64,000 nt of DNA from an uncultured Albidovulum sp. Its GTDB lineage: Bacteria > Pseudomonadota > Alphaproteobacteria > Rhodobacterales > Rhodobacteraceae. Position numbers and translations under genes: made by a program. The first letter of the stretch is position 1; each line of letters opens with the position of its first letter. Below are positions 60,015-64,000 of the stretch, one piece after another. A model generated the notes under the pieces. The model worked only from the letters and a program-made list of their open reading frames with translations, did not search any database and was not told the origin of the DNA. The stretch lies in contig CAJYAD010000006.1 in the NCBI GenBank assembly GCA_913064775.1, positions 1-64,000 on the forward strand, read 5' to 3'.

Positions 60015-62260
60015 GCGGCTTTTCCTTCCTGTGTGGAGCCGCCGGCCGCTTTGGGCCAGGTGAACCCGAACTGGGTTCCCCGGACACCATCGGACAGGAT
60101 TTCCAGCCTGCCGCCCGCGACCTCGACGTATTTCTTCACCATGGCCAAGCCCATGCCGCTGCCCTCGACTTCATCGCGAGGCCGAAGCGTGTGGAACATC
60201 CGCAGCACCCGTTCATGAAATTCGGGCGCGATCCCGGGGCCGTCATCGGCCACTTCAAAGCGCAACTGATCGCCCGCCTCGGTGACCGAGATCCGCACCT
60301 CGCCGGCCGGCCTGTCGTGGTGCTTCAACGCATTCGAAACCAGATTGAGAAGCACATTGCGCAACGGCATGTTCGGCAAGCGCAGCGCGGCGAAATCGCC
60401 CCGGGTCTCCAGCCGAAAACCGTCGGGCAGGTTGGTCAGGCCACGCACATCCTCGATTAGCTCGGTGCCAGAAACCATCCGGCTGATCTCTTTCACCCGA
60501 CCGACCCGCGAATAGGCCAGCAGATCGTCCAGAAGCTTTTCCATCCTGCGTACCCGCCCGCGAAGCAGATCCATGCTTTCGCGCGTGTCATCGGTCAGAT
60601 GCTCGGCCAGGTCCTCCTCCAGCCAGCCCGACACATTGTCGATCACCCGAAGCGGCGCCTTCAGGTCATGCGAGGCGACATAGGCAAAATCGTCCAGATC
60701 GGCGTTGGATCGCTCCAGCTCCGCCAGCGCCGCAAGCAGCCTGTCCTCGGCCGCCTTGCGGGCCGAGATGTCGCGGATCATGCCGATGTACACTTTCCGC
60801 CCGGAGGTTTCGGCCAGGCTCAGCGACACTTCGAGGGGGAATTCCTCGCCGTTGCGGCGCAGGCCGGTCACCTCACGCAGAACCATGTCCGGGTCGTCCG
60901 GGCCGTCGGCTTGCACGCCCGAGAAATGCTCCAGATGGCAGCCACGATCGCGCGCGGGCAACAGGATCTCGATACTCCGGCCGATCATCTCATCCGCGGC
61001 ACAACCGAAGATCCGCGCGGTGGCCGGATTGGCGTCGAGGATGGCGGCATCTTCGCCGACGGTCAGAATGCCGTCCGGCGCACCGTCAAGCACGGCGTGC
61101 AATTGCGCATTGGCATCGGCCAGCGCCCCCGCGGTGACGCGCGAACGCTCAACGGCATGTTCCAGCTCGCCGAACTCATCCTCACCGCCGATCACCACGG
61201 GACGCGACAGATCGCCCACCGCCATCTCTCGTTTATGCGCCACCAGCGCCTCGATCCGGGCGAACAGCTTGCGTTCGACCAGCACCCACAGCAGCACGAT
61301 GCAGCCCATCCAGAAGACGACCCCCGCGACCAGATCGAAATTGCGCAGATGCCGCACGGTCACGCGGTTCTTCTCGGCCGCCTGGCGAAAGGCCGTCGCG
61401 GCCTCGGCGGCCGAGGTCTCGGACCAGGTGCTCAGCGCGTCGACATTCTGCTTGGCCTCGGCGGCGGCGTGGTCGCGGGTCTCTTGGGTCTGCTGCAAGG
61501 CGCGGATGCGCGCGAAAGCGTGGCCGGGGCCCAGGACGGCGCGGCGGAAGCGGGCGATCTGGCCGGCAAAGGCGCGCCGCTGCGCCCCTTCCGGCATCCG
61601 GCTGAGATGCGCGGTCAGGCTATCGACTTCGCGCACGATGCGCGGCTTCAACGCCAGCGCGGCTTGGGGCGCAAGCTGCCCGGCGTTCCAGCTGTGGATA
61701 ATCAGCCCCGACAAGTCCGTCTCGAGCCCGGTCAGCGCGGCCAGACGGCGCGCGAGGTGGGCGCGCTGCGCGGCGCTGCCGGCGCTGGGCTCGGCCTCGG
61801 CAAGCAACAGGACGGCGCGCGAAAGCTCTGCGGTCAGCGCGACCGACAGATCCTCCAGCCGCCTGGCTTCCGCCGCGAAGATCGCGTTGACGGCGGCGCG
61901 TTCCACCACGATCTGGCGCTGCAGCGCGATCAGCCGGGCGAAAAGCTGCGGCAATTGTCTGCTTTGCTCGGTGCGGTGCAGCGCGTGTCTTGCCTGCAGC
62001 GCGCGCAGGCCTTGCTCTAGCTGTTCGAGCTGCTCGACAGAGGTGCTCTTGCGCACCTGCAGCACCGCGTCATGCAGGCCGGTCACGATTTCGGGCACCA
62101 CTTGGATGCGTTCGACCAATGGGGCAATCCGGGCCGAAAGATCCGCCGCGCGACGCTCGGTCTGCGACAATATCGACCATTTCCCCGCCAGAGCCCCGAT
62201 GCTTGCCAGCAAGCAAAGGGCGATGCTGACGCGCATCATTCCCAGAAGTGAGCCGCGCAT
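60011..62260 (-). CDS. Membrane sensor histidine kinase with PAS domain
   Basis: A 749-residue kinase. Helix 1 is near residues 8-28, an extracytoplasmic mostly helical domain covers about 30-310 (CHASE3-like in layout), and helix 2 is near 315-335 (VFWMGCIVLLWVLVE). A HAMP-like linker, a PAS domain (about 390-500, DGILTVGEDAAILDANPATARIFG), His531 in YVASHDLKAPLRVI, and the ATPase motifs NLVSNALKHH, DDGPGIAPEF and GSGMGLAMVKKYVE follow. The SHDLKAPLR box is the phytochrome-kinase type. The downstream receiver is its likely partner. The signal is not known. Confidence 0.88.
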   Translation of the reverse strand: MRGSLLGMMRVSIALCLLASIGALAGKWSILSQTERRAADLSARIAPLVERIQVVPEIVTGLHDAVLQVRKSTSVEQLEQLEQGLRALQARHALHRTEQSRQLPQLFARLIALQRQIVVERAAVNAIFAAEARRLEDLSVALTAELSRAVLLLAEAEPSAGSAAQRAHLARRLAALTGLETDLSGLIIHSWNAGQLAPQAALALKPRIVREVDSLTAHLSRMPEGAQRRAFAGQIARFRRAVLGPGHAFARIRALQQTQETRDHAAAEAKQNVDALSTWSETSAAEAATAFRQAAEKNRVTVRHLRNFDLVAGVVFWMGCIVLLWVLVERKLFARIEALVAHKREMAVGDLSRPVVIGGEDEFGELEHAVERSRVTAGALADANAQLHAVLDGAPDGILTVGEDAAILDANPATARIFGCAADEMIGRSIEILLPARDRGCHLEHFSGVQADGPDDPDMVLREVTGLRRNGEEFPLEVSLSLAETSGRKVYIGMIRDISARKAAEDRLLAALAELERSNADLDDFAYVASHDLKAPLRVIDNVSGWLEEDLAEHLTDDTRESMDLLRGRVRRMEKLLDDLLAYSRVGRVKEISRMVSGTELIEDVRGLTNLPDGFRLETRGDFAALRLPNMPLRNVLLNLVSNALKHHDRPAGEVRISVTEAGDQLRFEVADDGPGIAPEFHERVLRMFHTLRPRDEVEGSGMGLAMVKKYVEVAGGRLEILSDGVRGTQFGFTWPKAAGGSTQEGKAA

Positions 62261-62377
62261 CCCGATCCAACCCGTTCCGATCTCGTCTCTTCAGGGCTTA
62301 GGCGCAAAGTCTTAACGGTTTGTTTGTTTCTTGCGGCGATGAAGGTTTTTTAGAACCCTGAAGCCACGAGGTCCATC

Positions 62378-63784
62378 ATGCCGACACGGCGCAATGTTCT
62401 GCTGACGGCCGGGGCCTGGGCTGCCGGCTCTCAGACCCTGCGCGCGCGGGATTTGACCCAGACGGCCTGCGGGCGGCTGGGCCGGCCGTTGCGCATTCTC
62501 GTGCCGGACGGATCGCAGGCCAACGTGGCGCCGGTGATCGCCGGGTTCGAGCGCACCCATGGTTGCCGGTCCGAGATGATCGTCGTCGATCTCGACGACA
62601 TCAACGCGACACTGACACTGGAATCGATCCTGCCCGAGCTTGGCGTCGACATCGCCCTTCCGGCGACCTTCGGAATCCCCGATCTGGCCGATTCCGGCGC
62701 GATCCTTCCGCTGGGCGACATCGACGCGCGTCTGGGCGGCAGGGCGCTGGCCGAGGGCGAGCTCTACCGCGCGGGCGACGATTTCGATGGCGAGCATTGG
62801 GGGTTTCAGACCGACGGCGATGTCTATCTGATGTTCTACCACCGCGGCATGCTTGAGGATCCGGACGAACAGGCGCGCTATGCCGATCAGACCGGCACGC
62901 CGCTGGCGATCCCCCAGACCTGGCAAGAGCTGGATCGCCAGATGGCTTTTTTCCATCGTCCCGACCAGGGGCGCTTTGGCGGCTGTCTTTACCGCACCGA
63001 GACCTATGCGGCCTGGGAATGGTGGGCCCGCTTTCATGCCGCGGGGGGGCTGCCTTTCGACGCAGACTTCCATCCCCGGCTGGCCTCTGCCCCGGAGCTG
63101 GTCGCGCTGGAGGCGATGATCGCGGCGGATGCCCATCTGACGGGTAGCAAGCTGGGCCTGTTCGACAATTGGGCGCGCTACAACGCCGGCGACATCTATG
63201 CCAGCATCGGCTGGGGCGGCACGCAGAAAAGCCTGAACCTGCCCGGCGCGGGGATGCGCGGCCGGGTCGCCAACGGCCCGCTGCCCGGCGCCATGGTGGA
63301 TGGCAAGCCCATGCCGCTGGCCTATTTCAACTGGGGCTGGTCCTATGTGGTCGCCCGGCATTGCCCGGAACCCGATCTCGCCTATCGCTTTTGCCAGTTC
63401 GCGGTGGGCGCCAAGACCTCCAGCGACGCGGTCGCCGCCCCCGAGGGCTATTTCGACCCGTTCCGCAAGGAGCATTACAGCGATCCCCGGATCATCGAGG
63501 TCTACGGCAACTCCTTCCTGCGCGAACATCAGCGCGCCATGACCGCGCCGATCCCCGACCTTTACGTCGCGCGGCGCAACGAATATTTCGACGCGCTGAC
63601 CTTCTGGCTGCTGCGCAGCCTGTCGGGCGCGATCCGCCCCGAGGTGGCGCTGAAAAACGTCGAAAACGCCTGGGAGGCGACGACCGAACAGGTCGGACGG
63701 CCGCGACAGGCCGCGCGGTGGAAGGCGCTCTACGCGGCCTATCCCGACCGGCTGCGCCCGCTTTGGGAAAGGGATGCCGGCTGA
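62378..63784 (+). CDS. Extracellular solute-binding protein (family 1), Tat-type signal
   Basis: A 468-residue periplasmic binding protein. The start MPTRRNVLLTAGAWAAGS has a twin arginine at 4-5, so Tat export is likely. The mature part begins RPLRILVPDGSQANVAPVIAGFERTHGC, then VDLDDINATLTLESILPELGVDIALP, and further typical family 1 stretches. It probably binds a sugar, polyol or polyamine-like ligand. No permease or ATPase gene lies in the window, but the GlxA-like regulator gene follows 81 bases downstream. GAGG precedes the ATG. Confidence 0.8.
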   Translation: MPTRRNVLLTAGAWAAGSQTLRARDLTQTACGRLGRPLRILVPDGSQANVAPVIAGFERTHGCRSEMIVVDLDDINATLTLESILPELGVDIALPATFGIPDLADSGAILPLGDIDARLGGRALAEGELYRAGDDFDGEHWGFQTDGDVYLMFYHRGMLEDPDEQARYADQTGTPLAIPQTWQELDRQMAFFHRPDQGRFGGCLYRTETYAAWEWWARFHAAGGLPFDADFHPRLASAPELVALEAMIAADAHLTGSKLGLFDNWARYNAGDIYASIGWGGTQKSLNLPGAGMRGRVANGPLPGAMVDGKPMPLAYFNWGWSYVVARHCPEPDLAYRFCQFAVGAKTSSDAVAAPEGYFDPFRKEHYSDPRIIEVYGNSFLREHQRAMTAPIPDLYVARRNEYFDALTFWLLRSLSGAIRPEVALKNVENAWEATTEQVGRPRQAARWKALYAAYPDRLRPLWERDAG

Positions 63785-63865
63785 CCGGCCGATCTTGAAA
63801 CACCACTGGACGGTGCCTGCGATTCCTGTTTCCGTGTTTGGGAAACGACATCAACAGGTCGCGTA

Positions 63866-64000
63866 ATGCCCAGCCGCACGATCCCCGCCACCCGACAGTC
63901 CCGCCCCGAGGGCGACCGGCCGCCGCGGCGCTTCGTCTTCCTTCTGCTCGACAACTTCACCATGCTCAGCTTCGCCGGCGCGGTCGAGCCGCTGCGCATC
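63866..64000 (+). CDS. GlxA-family (AraC-type) transcriptional regulator, partial
   Basis: The first 45 codons are present and the gene runs off the window. After a basic N-terminus the frame reads RRFVFLLLDNFTMLSFAGAVEPLRI, the beginning of the DJ-1/PfpI-like domain of GlxA regulators (typically about 320-350 residues with a C-terminal AraC helix-turn-helix). It may regulate the adjacent solute-binding gene. The frame is continuous to the last base. Confidence 0.75.
   Translation, partial: MPSRTIPATRQSRPEGDRPPRRFVFLLLDNFTMLSFAGAVEPLRI

Noticed and set aside
1-64000. tRNA genes, CRISPR arrays, selenocysteine insertion
   Set aside because: No T-loop consensus in a tRNA context, no regularly spaced repeats of CRISPR length, and FdhA has a Cys codon at the metal ligand.

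Overview
The window is high-GC DNA from an alphaproteobacterium, most likely a member of Rhodobacterales (Rhodobacteraceae/Paracoccaceae). The evidence is the gene content (class II DAHP synthase, DUF3305/DUF3306, DUF6494 and DUF6352 next to formate dehydrogenase, pseudouridine catabolism), the strong G/C bias at third codon positions, and a family of intergenic repeats with a GTATTT-nnn-CCAAGATGAAAG core. Genus and species cannot be fixed from the sequence alone. No tRNA, rRNA, CRISPR array or prophage was seen.

Bases 1-20,000 form a formate dehydrogenase and molybdopterin/tungsten island. It starts with a 5'-truncated TorD-type chaperone, then a Tat-signal peptide protein (FdhX type), the catalytic subunit FdhA (Cys, not Sec), the four-cluster ferredoxin FdhB and cytochrome b FdhC. 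A NarI-like membrane protein and an HdrD-like iron-sulfur protein follow, then three poorly described proteins (DUF6494, a biotin-ligase fold that lacks the catalytic lysines, DUF6352). A convergent 688-residue multi-ferredoxin, DUF3305, DUF3306 and an Mrp-type Fe-S carrier come next. tupBCA (tungstate uptake) completes the plus-strand part. On the minus strand the four-gene operon fdhD-mobA-mobB-moeA makes and inserts the bis-MGD cofactor. Together these genes import the metal, build the cofactor, sulfurate it, export the enzyme and move its electrons.

Bases 20,000-34,000 carry an RND efflux pair, an acyl-CoA ligase, a dienelactone hydrolase-like protein, a periplasmic 5'-nucleotidase and the cyoABCD bo3-type quinol oxidase operon. 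The upstream region of cyoABCD holds GCGAC/GTCGC palindromes that resemble RegA/PrrA sites. Bases 34,000-47,500 hold capsule-export-like ATPase and inner-membrane genes, a uracil-DNA glycosylase-like gene, sseB, rplM-rpsI, a decayed IS30 element with an AT-rich flank, rpe, two metallo-beta-lactamase-fold genes (one probably a persulfide dioxygenase), gph and rpsB-tsf. The rpsB gene has a well-formed structured leader. A solo LuxR regulator follows, with an unexplained structured region downstream of it.

Bases 47,500-56,500 contain an entericidin-like lipoprotein, a peptide-type solute-binding protein, a convincing small-RNA candidate (promoter, hairpin, terminator), bdhA, a LysE exporter, DUF502, psuG and psuK separated by two small membrane-protein genes, and a class II DAHP synthase. 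Bases 56,500-62,300 are a compact two-component signalling island with four receiver proteins and two histidine kinases. The window ends with a Tat-type solute-binding protein and the first codons of a GlxA-like regulator.
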